A stretch of DNA of 60,000 nucleotides, taken from positions 32,405,704 to 32,465,703 of the forward strand of contig NC_087070.1 in the NCBI RefSeq assembly GCF_963678635.1. The letters run 5' to 3'. A model generated the notes under the pieces. That model saw only the letters and a list, made by a program, of their open reading frames with translations, did not search any database and had not been told where the DNA came from. The DNA is from Symsagittifera roscoffensis. Its lineage: Eukaryota; Xenacoelomorpha; Acoela; Convolutidae. How positions within the stretch are numbered: the stretch's first letter is position 1; every line of letters starts with the position of its first letter. A program made the position numbers and the translations under genes. Positions 1-10,189 of the stretch are shown here, piece after piece.

Positions 1-149
1 GTCCAAATTATGAGTTGTACCAACTCCAAGTGCATAAGTCATCATAACGCCGGGACCACCTGGCAGCGTCATCAAACCAATTCCGACTGCTTTTGTGGTA
101 TCCCACCAGTCCCAGTCTCTTTTGGATATCTTGTGCTGTTCACCTCTAA
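1..149 (-). CDS. Partial exon of an unrecognised protein-coding gene
   Basis: On the minus strand one frame is open for 49 codons from base 147 to the window edge, while the other two contain stops. The peptide starts RGEQHKISKRDWDWWDTTKA and continues into a glycine- and methionine-rich hydrophobic stretch ending in THNLD. Immediately upstream (bases 150-151, minus strand) is an AG preceded by an AT-rich tract, so this reads as an internal or 3' exon following a splice acceptor. Its codon use and higher GC differ from the repeats that follow. I do not recognise the family. The Trp/Asp cluster followed by a Gly-rich hydrophobic segment could be a membrane-proximal or structural region. The rest of the gene lies outside the window to the left. 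Confidence 0.4.
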
Positions 150-338
150 CTATAATAAAATGTCACAAAGATGATTTTTGTTTATGAAAAACCTCACAAA
201 AAGATGGAACTAGCGGGTTACTTTGATCGGTTAATGAAAAGTATAGATGTGCACAGACTTTCCAGGTCTTAAAATGCAACTTAAACAAACAGTTTTTTCT
301 TTTTAGGTCTTTGAAAAAAATAATTTTTTTTTTTCAAA
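150..338. other. AT-rich spacer or intron
   Basis: No open frame of note and no repeat shared with the rest of the window. If bases 1-149 are an exon, this is the 3' end of its intron. The repeat block begins immediately to the right, at the ATG of ATGAACTTG. Confidence 0.35.
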
Positions 339-680
339 AATGAACTTGAAATGTGTGAATCAAATTAAAAGCACTCAATTCACTAAAAATTGTAAATTAT
401 CGAGATTAGAAATTAGTCGAATGTCATTTAACAGGGTTAAAAATAAACATGAAAAAAAATTGAAACATTATTTCACTCTTTCAATATTATTTCATTCTTC
501 CATTATTTCATTCATCACCGAAAAGATTTCAGTATGATACAAGATTTGAAATAATTAAACAATTAGAAAGCGTTATCAAATCGGAACATAGACTTTTTCG
601 GGTTAACAAAATGTTTAACAGAATCACTTGAATCACTTTGTCTCCTGGCTTATGATCATTTCAAAATTCTAAGCGTCTCC

Positions 681-753
681 GGCAAATTTAGTTTAGAGGT
701 AACGAATACGCCTGGGGACAGCAAAAGTCCTGGGTTCGAATCTGAACAAGACC
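681..753 (+). repeat. Degenerate tRNA-like (SINE-like) segment, copy 1
   Basis: A perfect T-loop/B-box type sequence, GGGTTCGAATCT, lies at about 732-743. About 45 bases upstream is an A-box-like stretch (TTTAGTTTAGAGGT, about 687-700). Spacing and layout fit a 73-nt tRNA, and the D-arm/T-arm region resembles a proline-type tRNA. The acceptor and T stems do not pair, so this is not a functional tRNA. It is more likely a tRNA-derived internal Pol III promoter relic. Confidence 0.35.
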
Positions 754-1078
754 TAATTTTTTTCAAGCTGTAAATTTTCCGTTACAAAAAAAATGTCGGC
801 TTATTATTTGCTTGCTCAGTTGCCAATCTTTAGAATTTTTTTGCTGTTTGCAGTTTTTAGCAGTTTTTTTTTTGCTTTCATTTACTCCTGCAGTTTGTAA
901 TTCTACTAGCTTTGACTTCGTATAATTTAATTTCCTTTTTTTAATTTTTACTGCTTGAAAACATTTTCGGCCTTTGTATTTTCGGCTTATATTATATCGG
1001 CTTACTCACCTAATTTTGGGTCATTCGAGGGAAGCATAATTTGTATCGAACAAAAAGTTCAAAATCTCAGAATAGAAG

Positions 1079-1351
1079 TCATAGTTCAGAGTTTTTCTTG
1101 ATAACAACTTTTGTTTCGCTCAAAATGGTTTCTGAATTTTCATGAAACGCCCTTAAATACGTTTTTTGACGTGTTTTCCGCCAATGGAACATCATTCTAG
1201 GCAACAATTTTTTAGCTATGTTTTTCTGATTTCTTTGGACTCTTGTGTGGTATCGCAACTGATGCGAAACTCCGCTTCGCCTCTTTGTTGAAGAAATCTT
1301 TTTTGAATGTTTCATGAAATGAATTTTACACCAGGTTAAAGAAAGAAACAC
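1079..1351 (-). CDS. Small basic ORF of unknown function, copy 1
   Basis: A 90-codon ATG-initiated frame rich in Lys/Arg, preserved with the same protein in the copy at 11,862-12,134. Because the two copies are nearly identical DNA, that preservation says nothing about selection. It lies downstream of, and on the same strand as, the polymerase N-terminal fragment at 1,812-2,066. No domain is recognised. It could equally be a chance frame in AT-rich repeat DNA. Confidence 0.15.
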   Translation of the reverse strand: MFLSLTWCKIHFMKHSKKISSTKRRSGVSHQLRYHTRVQRNQKNIAKKLLPRMMFHWRKTRQKTYLRAFHENSETILSETKVVIKKNSEL

Positions 1352-1811
1352 AGAATGAAACTATTTAAACTCTGAACCCGTATAACAAAAAATTTGCAAT
1401 AATTGCAGATCGTTTTTTAAAAGAAAAATTCGACTTCAGGTAACTTAAAATCCTAACTGAAAATTACAGCAAATTATTTTTGTGTACTAAAGCTCAAGGC
1501 GTTATTGGACTTTTTACTGCAGATTAAAGTTTTTCGGATCGATTTTCGTGTACTTAAGCTCAAGGCGTTATTGGGCTTTTTACTGTAGATTGAAGTTTTT
1601 CGGATCGATTTCCATTGAAAGTTTCACGACAACTTGAACTCGATTGTTGCTGGTTTTATCAACAATCAGAACCTTTCAAAAACAAATGACAGATCAAGAA
1701 TAGTGATGAAAAAAGGGTTTATTTTTTATTAGAGTTTTTTTTCAACTTTAGTACATAGAATTTTCACATTCAGTGAAAACTATTATTAAAAGTATTTTCT
1801 CCTATTTTTTA

Positions 1812-2066
1812 TTAAAAAAATCTTCGTGCTACCTTCTCTTGGAGTGTGTTTCGAGACTGCTGATCAAATAATTTAACAATATGTTGACAAGAATAAGGCT
1901 TCTTTTTGATATGATTAGTGAGTTCCTCGCTGCTATTTGTATAAAAGTTACAATTGGAACACTATAAAACGCCACAGTGCTTACGATGTCTTGATGCGTG
2001 TTTGAGAGTGTGTTCTCTGCCACATTCAAGGCATGCTACTTTTTCGTTTCTATTCAGTGACGGCAT
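1812..2066 (-). pseudogene. Polymerase B N-terminal zinc-finger fragment, copy 1
   Basis: From ATG at 2066-2064 an 85-codon frame runs to TAA at 1814-1812, with one internal TAG at codon 35 (1964-1962). The start reads MPSLNRNEKV. Cys/His pairs follow that look like two C2H2-type fingers: CLECGREH with RHRKHC, then CSNCNF with NHIKKK and a Cys. The same start and spacing occur at the head of the polymerase fragments at 28,634 and 33,135, so this is the N-terminal region of that gene without its catalytic domains. A CTCCCA plus poly-T stretch lies just upstream of the start, as at the plus-strand copies. The amber codon is shared with copies 2 and 3 and so predates their duplication. Confidence 0.6.
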
Positions 2067-2254
2067 CCCAATAAGTGAAGAAAAAAATGGGAGATGTAGA
2101 AAGTTTTTAGAAAAGAAGAGTTGAATAGACTCAAAAGTGAATAAAAGTAAATGAAAACAGCAAATTATTTAACCAATTGTTCTTAACGTGAAAGAAAATC
2201 AGAATAGGTCTGCTATTTAGACTAGCTGAAACAAAAATCATCCAATCTAACCAT

Positions 2255-2510
2255 GGAGTTTTGAAAAGCTTTGCTATCAACCTATCAGAATCGAGCATAG
2301 TTTATAAGGAAATTTTTATTTATTTTGATATCAAATCAATCAGAATCGAGCTTCAATGGCCATGGAGTTTTCATCAAATCTAATGTCAACCAATCGGAAT
2401 TGAGCTCTACTTCTCATGGATTTTTCAACAAATTTGATATCGTTTGTAGATATCGAGCATTCCTTCAAAGGTAATACTTGTGGTAATAACCAATCAGAAT
2501 GAAGTAATCA
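2255..2510 (-). promoter_or_regulatory. CCAAT-motif array upstream of the polymerase fragment, copy 1
   Basis: Several units contain AACC(A/T)ATCAGAAT or close variants, read on the minus strand as ATTCTGATTGGTTGAT. They lie 190-440 bp upstream of the polymerase fragment start. The CCAAT core is an inverted CCAAT box of the kind bound by NF-Y. The same motif lies upstream of each polymerase copy (13,040-13,290, 19,060-19,335, 28,330-28,450, 32,835-32,950). Promoter function is inferred from this fixed position. This copy is less regular than the one at 19,060. Confidence 0.45.
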
Positions 2511-3676
2511 CAGATTTCAAAACACTTTGTAGATCAGAAACAAACTATGTTCCTAAAATTTCTAAATCAATCAATTTTATTGAACTTTTTTAACATAACT
2601 AACATGTACATTTGACAACAAAGTGAGATTTCTTGTCTGGTTTATATTATTTTTTCGATACTCAGTTCAATTTTTGAAATTTCGATCAAAATTTTTTCAA
2701 TTTTTTCTATTTCTCACCTGTGAAAAAAGAAATTACCAAAATATACTTTTTTATCACTTTCTTTTTGGTACATTGTCATATAAACTACTGGAAATTTTTC
2801 AAAAGATAATCTGACAAATCTAGATTTTGCATTTGTATCTAATTCAAAACAGTTATCGAAATGATGTTCCTTAACTTCAATTTTTGTTGTATAGGCTCTT
2901 CCATTGTTCTGTTTTTTTTACTGATCGACCCCTCAATCTGAGTTTACTCTTCTAAATAAACATATTATTAATAAATTTGGCAGTACTCTTTCTGTCTGAA
3001 ATCTTCTCTCCAACTTTGTGAAAAAAACTATTGCGTTTTCTGTGTTTCTATGCAAGTTAAAACTAACACATTCTCCTTATTTGTCATCAGTCTACACCTC
3101 TTTTAGTTTTTGTAGTAGTTCAACCTTAAATTTGATAAATGTTCATTTCAGACGTTGAAAACGGTTTCGATAGAAACATATTTTTTACTGAAATACACAA
3201 AGAAACTTGAAAAAAAACACGAATTGTTGTACCAAACTTAATTTATTTTGTATTCAAAATCACCATAAAATATTTTTTTCTTTTTTAGAGTCTAAGTAGT
3301 TTTTAAGAAATTCATGTTGCCAATCAAAACCTCAAATTAGGCCATTGAAAACAACCAATGAAATTCAGAAATTCAAAAAATAATGATAATATTTTTAACT
3401 AAATGTACATGATTGTTAATAATTTCGTTCAAATAAAAAAAAAACTTAAATTTTGATAAAAAAAACTAATTAAATAAGTTTTTTTGTAATTTTTGATACA
3501 AATACACGATAATCAACTAATTTTTGGTTGTTGTTTTGCGTCAATTTTGATTAAATTGTTTATTTTGTCTTAATTTTCCTCAGATATCCTAGTTCTGAAT
3601 GAACACTTCAGTAGGAAAAAATAGTTTTGAACCAAATAATATTTCAGTTACCAAACATACAAAACATCACAAAGCA

Positions 3677-4044
3677 TTACTGAGGTTTACAATTATCAAC
3701 AATCATAAATTCTTCTAAAATTTGGGACAGTTTTTTGAATTCGTTGAAAGTATAGTTGACATAGGCAACTTGTTTCATTGCTTCATTCCCTTTTGCAGTA
3801 AAGACTCGAATCTGATTGTAGGGTGAATTGTTCACACTGTACTTCTTGATTGTGACACACACCCTCTCCATGTTGTATGTTGCTATTTCATATACGCTAT
3901 TACAGATGTCGACCTCCTGATCCATAGATGATTCTTTGCCAGAATTGGCGCCATATATAGGTACGAGTCCGAGTTTTTCAGCATCGTGAATAACGTTATT
4001 CCGGATCGTCGATGTTGCCTCTCCTCTTTTTCACTAAGATAGAC
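3677..4044 (-). pseudogene. Possible PC4-like ssDNA-binding protein, copy 1 (frameshifted start)
   Basis: The frame is open on the minus strand to a stop at 3,677. Its only ATG gives an 82-residue protein (3,925-3,677). The C-terminal half (VCVTIKKYSV, then NQIRVFTAKG, then VAYVNYTFNEFKKLSQIL) alternates strands and ends in an amphipathic helix. That recalls the strand-rich, single-helix PC4/p15 ssDNA-binding domain; this fold assignment is inference. Compared with the copy at 19,758-20,138, one extra base in the AAAAAGAGGAGAGG stretch (about 4,020) throws the N-terminal 15 or so codons out of frame. A second overlapping frame (3,883-4,071) is the displaced reading of the same DNA. Confidence 0.4.
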
Positions 4045-4554
4045 TTGTTGGGACTTTTCAAATTGTCTCAAATTATTAATTTTTAGAAGTTGAAATCACG
4101 GTTCAAATAAATTTTCCCCTTGTAGGAATTTTGGAACCAAACAAATCTCCCAATTCTTGTTTGGTTTTTTGAGAATTCAATATAATCGGGACTAGTGACT
4201 CTTCTTGAGAACATTTATGAAGAGTAAACTGATCAAATGAGGATATTGGTGGAAATTGATTTTGAGATTAAATGAAAATGGAAGTATACAATATGAGCCA
4301 TCACGATTTCCATATATGGAGTTAGTACCAGAAATGGAGTGTTTTATATGAATTTTCCCTACATGGAAAGCGTGTGGGCGTTACTTCTCCTATATTAATC
4401 CACAATTTTCTGCAAAAACTATTCTTCCCAATGGCAGCTGCTATGTGTCAAGCTCTTCCCAGCTTTCAATCAGATTACAGTAAAAACTCGCTTTTTATTT
4501 CTGTTTCCAACGAGTAATACAAAAAATACGTAGTAAACAAATTTTATTGTGAGT

Positions 4555-4850
4555 CTATCCACAATTCTCTATGTTCTCTGGAGAATTGTAAGTTCCATTT
4601 GGTTTCATTAGGAACTTCTTTTAGCCAAATTTTGCTGAGATTAGATGAATACATTTACATAAATCAGGCAAACGAGTGTCTCTACACTTTGTTCAAACAC
4701 AGATTCCATCCAAGTATTAATACATCAGCCGAAGAAGTTTTCAATCAGCTTAGTCGACCAGTTCAACATAACTTACGATGGAAAGGAGCCGAAAAGACAT
4801 CTTGTATTGCAAAGAAACAAATATTTTGGAAAAAAATTAAGAGACATTAG
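4555..4850 (+). CDS. Plus-strand ORF of unknown function spanning A/B, copy 1
   Basis: An open frame of about 98 codons ends at TAG 4848-4850. It has no ATG near its start, so it is probably the end of a longer broken or spliced gene. The C-terminal part includes YTLFKHRFHPSINTSAEEVF and then NQLSRPVQHNLRWKGAEKTS. Upstream (about 4,370-4,530) further short open stretches hint at more coding sequence in other frames. Repeated at 15,343-15,638, and truncated by a stop at 20,867 in copy 3. The part from 4,673 on is also present in the B tandem copies (6,428 and 8,182). Not recognised. Confidence 0.3.
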
Positions 4851-6427
4851 CTAAATTCTAATCAAAAACTTGCGTCCACACAAACTAATGGTTCAGCGTT
4901 TCTGGACAGAATTCAAAAAGCTCAAAATTTAGTATATGAATCTAATTTTTTGAAGATTTTTGATTGTATTTTGATTGTCATGGTTCAGTGAATAGTGATT
5001 ATGTAAGCTTTGTGATAAAATAATCAACTGTCTTACAATGTTCTCTTAGTTGTTTGCCCTGATAAGTCTTTCAAAACTTAGATTTGGTTCAGGAACACTT
5101 TATTCAAATGAAAAATAAACCGAATTTATAAACAAATAGGAAGTTTTCTAAACAGAGCTTCTTATCCTGTTGAATCTTCAATTTTTCTTTCTTGTACCTT
5201 CTATCACGAATTGTTCCAATTTTTCGCCAATCATGTAGGGAAATCCTTAGGGGACTGAAACTCTTCTTTGGATCTCTGTAGAAGATGTCAAATTCAACAT
5301 TTTTTCAAAAACAGTCATTTGTAGTAAATGTTTAATTGTAAGAAAATGACTTTAAACATAGCCAATAGACTTTAAAGGTGACTTAAACATAGCCAATTCT
5401 TTTCTAAATTCTCTAATTCTTTTTCTCTCGAGTTCTCTCTATTCTGCAAGATCTAAGATAATTTGCTCACTAGAGTGGGGGATTTTGTTAAAATTGAAAA
5501 TCTTGGCAGTTTCGGTACCGATTTCGAACTTGATGCAATAACTCGCCCGTTTTTTTTTTGATTTCAAGTTTTGAGATAGATTAGCGTTTCTAAAGTTTTT
5601 TTACTCATGTTGGTAGAATGAAATGAACTGTAGGAGATTTTCAAACAAAAGAAAATATAATATTTCCAGCTGTAAAATTTGCTGAAACTCTCTGAAAACA
5701 TCTGAACTCATTCAAAAAAATTTTAACACTTGGTTGACTTTAATTGTTTATAAAGGGTTTTGTAAAATCAGAACTTTTTTGTTGACCTAAAGCTAATTTA
5801 AACATATTTTTTTTCTAAAAATGAAGAATTGAAAATGTTTCCTATTAATCACAACCTTAGTTGAGTATCTTTAATTAGATTCAAAAAACTAGCGAACTCA
5901 CTAAAAACCACAAATAATTTCATCAATCTCATAACCTTAGAGTTATGCAAAATTTTAACCTAATTTCTTAACCGATTAAACGAAAAACGCAAATTTTTAA
6001 TGTAAAAAACATGTTGTCTCATTGCTTAGAAAACTTTTTTATTGATGACTTTCATCGCTATTCCCTATGTTAATACATTGATTTTATTTTGTTTCTGTTC
6101 AAAAAACATACAACATTTAGTTTTCTAAAGGAGTAAATTTTGAACAAGAACTTCATAAAGATTAAAAATTAACTGTGCAAGAAAAATTGAAACGATTCAT
6201 TTTGACAAGATGCAAAAAGTGTTTCAATTTTTCCTACAAAAGTCGAAAAATGTTTAGTTTTTTTATTCGACAAAAAAAGAAAAATGTTTCACTATTTTCA
6301 AAAGAATACGAAAAATGTTTCAATTTTTTTCATCAAAATGTGAAAAAAATTTAAATTTTTCAGAGTGTTTGCGAAAATATTTCACTTTTTTCCGTCAAAA
6401 GCTAAAAGTATTTCATTTTTTATGACA
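4673..6427. repeat. Module B, tandem copy 1 of 3 (1,755 bp)
   Basis: The unit starts at CGAGTGTCTCTACACTTTG and repeats at 6,428 and 8,182 (offsets 1,755 and 1,754) with only a few differences. It contains the end of the plus-strand ORF, a conserved block around GGTACCGATTTCGAACTTGATG (about 5,513), the phrase CTATTCCCTATGTTAATACATTG (about 6,058), and a terminal array of GAAAA-GTTTCA minisatellite units (about 6,195-6,420). Compared with the copies at 20,759, 24,043 and 29,104 it lacks about 600 bp after GAGTTA (about 5,943). Confidence 0.85.
6190..6420. repeat. Hairpin-forming minisatellite at the end of module B
   Basis: Degenerate units of about 30-33 bp of the form GCGAAAAGTGTTTCACTTTTTTC. 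Each can fold on itself (GAAAAGTG pairs with CACTTTTTTC across a TTT loop). Other arrays: about 7,945-8,175, 16,990-17,235, 22,945-23,290, 26,140-26,275 and 30,470-30,850. Frames through it give meaningless Phe/Lys/Ser-rich peptides. Confidence 0.7.
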
Positions 6428-8181
6428 CGAGTGTCTCTACACTTTGTTCAAACACAGATTCCATCCAAGTATTAATACATCAGCCGAAGAAGTTTTCAAT
6501 CAGCTTAGTCGACCAGTTCAACATAACTTACGATGGAAAGGAGCCGAAAAGACATCTTGTATTGCAAAGAAACAAATATTTTGGAAAAAAATTAAGAGAC
6601 ATTAGCTAAATTCTAATCAAAAACTTGCGTCCACACAAACTAATGGTTCAGCGTTTCTGGACAGAATTCAAAAAGCTCAAAATTTAGTATATGAATCTAA
6701 TTTTTTGAAGATTTTTGATTGTATTTTGATTGTCATGGTTCAGTGAATAGTGATTATGTAAGCTTTGTGATAAAATAATCAACTGTCTTACAATGTTCTC
6801 TTAGTTGTTTGACCTGATAAGTCTTTCAAAACTTAGATTTGGTTCAGGAACACTTTATTCAAATGAAAAATAAACCGAATTTATAAACAAATAGGAAATT
6901 TTCTAAACAGAGCTTCTTATCCTGTTGAATCTTCAATTTTTCTTTCTTGTACCTTCTATCACGAATTGTTCCAATTTTTCGCCAATCATGTAGGGAAATC
7001 CTTAGGGGACTGAAACTCTTCTTTGGATCTCTGTAGAAGATGTCAAATTCAACATTTTTTCAAAAACAGTCATTTGTAGTAAATGTTTAATTGTAAGAAA
7101 ATGACTTTAAACATAGCCAATAGACTTTAAAGGTGACTTAAACATAGCCAATTCTTTTCTAAATTCTCTAATTCTTTTTCTCTCGAGTTCTCTCTATTCT
7201 GCAAGATCTAAGATAATTTGCTCACTAGAGTGGGGGATTTTGTTAAAATTGAAAATCTTGGCAGTTTCGGTACCGATTTCGAACTTGATGCAATAACTCG
7301 CCCGTTTTTTTTTTGATTTCAAGTTTTGAGATAGATTAGCGTTTCTAAAGTTTTTTTACTCATGTTGGTAGAATGAAATGAACTGTAGGAGATTTTCAAA
7401 CAAAAGAAAATATAATATTTCCAGCTGTAAAATTTGCTGAAACTCTCTGAAAACATCTGAACTCATTCAAAAAAATTTTAACACTTGGTTGACTTTAATT
7501 GTTTATAAAGGGTTTTGTAAAATCAGAACTTTTTTGTTGACCTAAAGCTAATTTAAACATTTTTTTTTCTAAAAATGAAGAATTGAAAATGTTTCCTATT
7601 AATCACAACCTTAGTTGAGTATCTTTAATTAGATTCAAAAAACTAGCGAACTCACTAAAAACCACAAATAATTTCATCAATCTCATAACCTTAGAGTTAT
7701 GCAAAATTTTAACCTAATTTCTTAACCGATTAAACGAAAAACGCAAATTTTTAATGTAAAAAACATGTTGTCTCATTGCTTAGAAAACTTTTTTATTGAT
7801 GACTTTCATCGCTATTCCCTATGTTAATACATTGATTTTATTTTGTTTCTGTTCAAAAAACATACAACATTCAGTTTTCTAAAGGAGTAAATTTTGAACA
7901 AGAACTTCATAAAGATTAAAAATTAACTGTGCAAGAAAAATTGAAACGATTCATTTTGACAAGATGCAAAAAGTGTTTCAATTTTTCCTACAAAAGTCGA
8001 AAAATGTTTAGTTTTTTTATTCGACAAAAAAAGAAAAATGTTTCACTATTTTCAAAAGAATACGAAAAATGTTTCAATTTTTTTCATCAAAATGTGAAAA
8101 AAATTTAAATTTTTCCGAGTGTTTGCGAAAATATTTCACTTTTTTCCGTCAAAAGCGAAAAGTATTTCATTTTTTATGACA
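6428..8181. repeat. Module B, tandem copy 2 of 3
   Basis: Directly abuts copy 1. The join runs from the end of the minisatellite (TTTCATTTTTTATGACA) straight into CGAGTGTCTC. Near-identical to copies 1 and 3 over its length, with isolated differences such as GACCTG for GCCCTG near 6,811. Head-to-tail arrangement with the same join twice indicates unequal crossing-over rather than independent insertion. Confidence 0.85.
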
Positions 8182-9441
8182 CGAGTGTCTCTACACTTTG
8201 TTCAAACACAGATTCCATCCAAGTATTAATACATCAGCCGAAGAAGTTTTCAATCAGCTTAGTCGACCAGTTCAACATAACTTACGATGGAAAGGAGCCG
8301 AAAAGACATCTTGTATTGCAAAGAAACAAATATTTTGGAAAAAAATTAAGAGACATTAGCTAAATTCTAATCAAAAACTTGCGTCCACACAAACTAATGG
8401 TTCAGCGTTTCTGGACAGAATTCAAAAAGCTCAAAATTTAGTATATGAATCTAATTTTTTGAAGATTTTTGATTGTATTTTGATTGTCATGGTTCAGTGA
8501 ATAGTGATTATGTAAGCTTTGTGATAAAATAATCAACTGTCTTACAATGTTCTCTTAGTTGTTTGCCCTGATAAGTCTTTCAAAACTTAGATTTGGTTCA
8601 GGAACACTTTATTCAAATGAAAAATAAACCGAATTTATAAACAAATAGGAAGTTTTCTAAACAGAGCTTCTTATCCTGTTGAATCTTCAATTTTTCTTTC
8701 TTGTACCTTCTATCACGAATTGTTCCAATTTTTCGCCAATCATGTAGGGAAATCCTTAGGGGACTGAAACTCTTCTTTGGATCTCTGTAGAAGATGTCAA
8801 ATTCAACATTTTTTCAAAAACAGTCATTTGTAGTAAATGTTTAATTGTAAGAAAATGACTTTAAACATAGCCAATAGACTTTAAAGGTGACTTAAACATA
8901 GCCAATTCTTTTCTAAATTCTCTAATTCTTTTTCTCTCGAGTTCTCTCTATTCTGCAAGATCTAAGATAATTTGCTCACTAGAGTGGGGGATTTTGTTAA
9001 AATTGAAAATCTTGGCAGTTTCGGTACCGATTTCGAACTTGATGCAATAACTCGCCCGTTTTTTTTTTTGATTTCAAGTTTTGAGATAGATTAGCGTTTC
9101 TAAAGTTTTTTTACTCATGTTGGTAGAATGAAATGAACTGTAGGAGATTTTCAAACAAAAGAAAATATAATATTTCCAGCTGTAAAATTTGCTGAAACTC
9201 TCTGAAAACATCTGAACTCATTCAAAAAAATTTTAACACTTGGTTGACTTTAATTGTTTATAAAGGGTTTTGTAAAATCAGAACTTTTTTGTTGACCTAA
9301 AGCTAATTTAAACATATTTTTTTTCTAAAAATGAAGAATTGAAAATGTTTCCTATTAATCACAACCTTAGTTGAGTATCTTTAATTAGATTCAAAAAACT
9401 AGCGAACTCACTAAAAACCACAAATAATTTCATCAATCTCA
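8182..9441. repeat. Module B, tandem copy 3 of 3 (truncated)
   Basis: Follows copy 2 with the same join, then breaks off at CATCAATCTCAT (about 9,441), where module C begins. The last 490 bp of the unit, including the minisatellite, are missing. Confidence 0.8.
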
Positions 9442-10189
9442 TTCTATTTGTTTTCCCATGATTTACCCTGAATTCCTCATCTACTCTCAAAATTGAAATA
9501 AAATTGAGGAAATTAACTAATTACAAGGAACGAAACAAATATCAAAAATCAGTAATTTACAAAAACATTTAATCAAGGAGCTGTTCTGCAGCGGAAGAGT
9601 TCCGGGGAATTTCTATAGAACGCATTAATGGACGAGGTTGTAGTAGTTGTTAAGGAGCTGAGGGTGTTATTGTTTCCGAGAAGCCCTCATCTTCATCTAA
9701 GGTGATGGGGTTTTCGGCTGATCCTGCTTCCTCTCAAGGAAAGAGGAAATCGTTGACTGGTTGAGCCACATACTTAGAGTCAGGAGTGTCGGGGTAGTTC
9801 ATTCCCACGTGCTCAGCCACTTCCTCCATCATTTGCATTTCTTCAAGTTGTTTCTCTGTCATGGGTACTTGCGTTATCTGATGTTTTTGAAGTCCCTTCG
9901 CATCAATTCCACCATATATCATTGATTCGGATGTCCATTCGTGCCAGAAAAACTCCGAGACTGTTTCTCGCACTTGAATTTGTACTAGATCAGGCGAAAA
10001 GTCTACAGAGTACATGAGGTTGCTATTTTGCACTGAGAAGGTCATTTTGAGCAAAAAGTTGAGTAAAAAGTAATAACAAGAATATTTTAGAGCTGAGAGA
10101 GGAGTTAGCTGACGGTAGATACCTTGAGATTAAATTGTTAAGAGCTGAGAGAGAAGTTAATTGACAGAAGTTAGTCGTATTTTAATTAT
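9442..10189. repeat. Module C, type I, first of a tandem pair
   Basis: About 750 bp sharing its layout with the next module (10,190-10,930): a TTTACCCTGAATTCCTC-like start, an AAGGAACGAAACAAATATC stretch, a CAAGGAGCTGTTCTGCAGCGG stretch, the minus-strand ORF, and a GAGCTGAGAGAGG / GCTGACGGTAG tail. Other type I copies: about 23,428-23,984, 26,395-27,105 and 30,985-31,720. Confidence 0.75.
9734..10045 (-). CDS. Module C ORF, type I: 103-residue protein of unknown function
   Basis: ATG at 10045-10043 to TGA at 9736-9734; the same length as the copy at 31,272-31,583. It begins MTFSVQNSNLMYSV. The middle has a Trp-containing stretch (EFFWHEWTSE), followed by a Met/Glu-rich probable helix (MTEKQLEEMQMMEEVAEHV) and an NYPDTP motif. 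Codons after the TGA stay open and acidic for about 35 more in the same frame, and the type II copies have a sense codon where this TGA lies. The original protein was therefore probably longer and this stop is a mutation. No family recognised. It could be a structural or accessory protein of the polymerase-bearing element. Confidence 0.4.
   Translation of the reverse strand: MTFSVQNSNLMYSVDFSPDLVQIQVRETVSEFFWHEWTSESMIYGGIDAKGLQKHQITQVPMTEKQLEEMQMMEEVAEHVGMNYPDTPDSKYVAQPVNDFLFP

Larger units (their letters stand above)
339..4672. repeat. Module A, copy 1
   Basis: This block recurs almost base for base at about 11,123-15,460, with an offset of 10,783-10,789 and only scattered substitutions and poly-A/T length changes. 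A more diverged, internally deleted version lies at about 18,186-20,758. Both full copies start abruptly at ATGAACTTG with unrelated sequence to the left, which defines the left edge of the duplicated unit. It contains a tRNA-like segment, a 90-codon minus-strand ORF, a polymerase N-terminal fragment (minus), a CCAAT-motif array, a PC4-like ORF (minus) and a plus-strand ORF running into module B. The 65-codon plus-strand frame at the left edge (340-537) has no recognisable features and I do not call it a gene. Confidence 0.85.
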
